Source: Fervidicella metallireducens AeB (GTDB taxonomy: Bacteria > Bacillota > Clostridia > Clostridiales > Caloramatoraceae). From it: DNA of 64,000 nt. This document shows positions 63,880 through 64,000 of this stretch, in pieces (position 1 is the first letter of the stretch; each line of letters opens with the position of its first letter). The position numbers and the translations under genes were made by a program. A model generated the notes under the pieces. That model did no database searches. It had not been told where the DNA came from and worked only from the letters and a program-made list of their open reading frames with translations. Location: positions 1 to 64,000 of the forward strand of contig NZ_AZQP01000011.1 of assembly GCF_000601455.1 (NCBI RefSeq), given 5' to 3'.

Positions 63880-64000
63880 GTGAAAAAATTATCATGTATG
63901 AAAAAGATATTTTTTACACTTTTATTTTTATTAGGAGTTACGTTTAATATTTGCTATGCTTCTACATTTACCGTAAACAGCGAGGAAGAATTTAAAACTA
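63880..64000 (+). CDS. Start of a secreted protein (partial, cut by the window end)
   Basis: AGAGGTGATAGTA precedes GTG 63880. The 40 visible codons give a basic N terminus, a hydrophobic core (IFFTLLFLLGVTFNI) and a plausible signal-peptidase I site after CYA, then STFTVNSEEEFKT. The opening FTVNSEEEF recalls secreted right-handed beta-helix or wall-associated proteins, but too little is present to assign a family. Confidence 0.6.
   Translation, partial: MKKLSCMKKIFFTLLFLLGVTFNICYASTFTVNSEEEFKT

Noticed and set aside
1-64000. CRISPR arrays, rRNA or tRNA genes
   Set aside because: I saw no regularly spaced repeats, no conserved rRNA segments and no tRNA-like cloverleaf with TTCGANTC in the parts read; short tRNAs could still be missed by eye.

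Overview
The window looks like a chromosomal segment of a low-GC Gram-positive bacterium of the clostridial group (Clostridiaceae-like). The evidence is AT-rich DNA, strong AGGAGG-type ribosome binding sites, several TTG starts, a cysteine T-box, a CtsR-McsA-McsB-ClpC operon, an accBCDA operon, a B12-dependent ribonucleotide reductase and a SigY-like operon. I cannot name the species. I saw no rRNA, tRNA or CRISPR array.

Layout. 0.1-8 kb: class III aminotransferase, metallophosphoesterase, CPBP membrane protein, nrdJ carrying a 377-residue intein and preceded by two NrdR-like boxes, LysE-type exporter. 8-13.4 kb: PatB-type C-S lyase with a sodium:alanine symporter (minus strand), then a YgiQ-type radical SAM protein. 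13.5-20.2 kb: island of MoxR ATPase, DUF58, DUF4129, DUF4350, SpoIIM-like and RDD proteins. 20-28.5 kb: acyltransferase, DUF975, an ArsR repressor with an aldehyde dehydrogenase under matching palindromes, DUF2804, an AIR-synthase-like protein, a second metallophosphoesterase, DegV. 28.6-32.2 kb: pepD under an operator-like palindrome; Cys T-box with cysK-cysE. 32.2-35.8 kb: ECF sigma operon resembling Bacillus sigY-yxlCDEFG. 36-42.9 kb: chemoreceptor and pstSCAB-phoU with a PhoP-box-like array. 42.8-50.2 kb: lepB, EF-G paralogue, two small genes, accBCDA. 50.4-55.3 kb: ctsR-mcsA-mcsB-clpC. 55.3-64 kb is the accessory part: two REP-associated (Y1/HUH) transposase elements, a TPR protein with an unrecognised N-terminal domain, a broken IS4-family element that truncates an S66 peptidase gene, a YyaL-type thioredoxin-domain protein, a cupin protein and the start of a secreted protein.

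Two results stand out. First, six protein genes (nrdJ, DUF975, DUF2804, the second metallophosphoesterase, mcsB, yyaL), one transposase tail and the IS4 transposase are each broken in a way that one extra base in a short homopolymer would repair. This points to sequencing or assembly errors more than to true pseudogenes, and those genes are annotated here as single loci. Second, the two transposase copies, a 222-bp non-autonomous relative at 35845-36066 and a possible end remnant at 7201 form one element family. It has GGGACA termini and a hairpin overlapping the transposase ribosome binding site, and that hairpin keeps its pairing through compensatory changes. Three of the four sites lie a few bases past a terminator hairpin.
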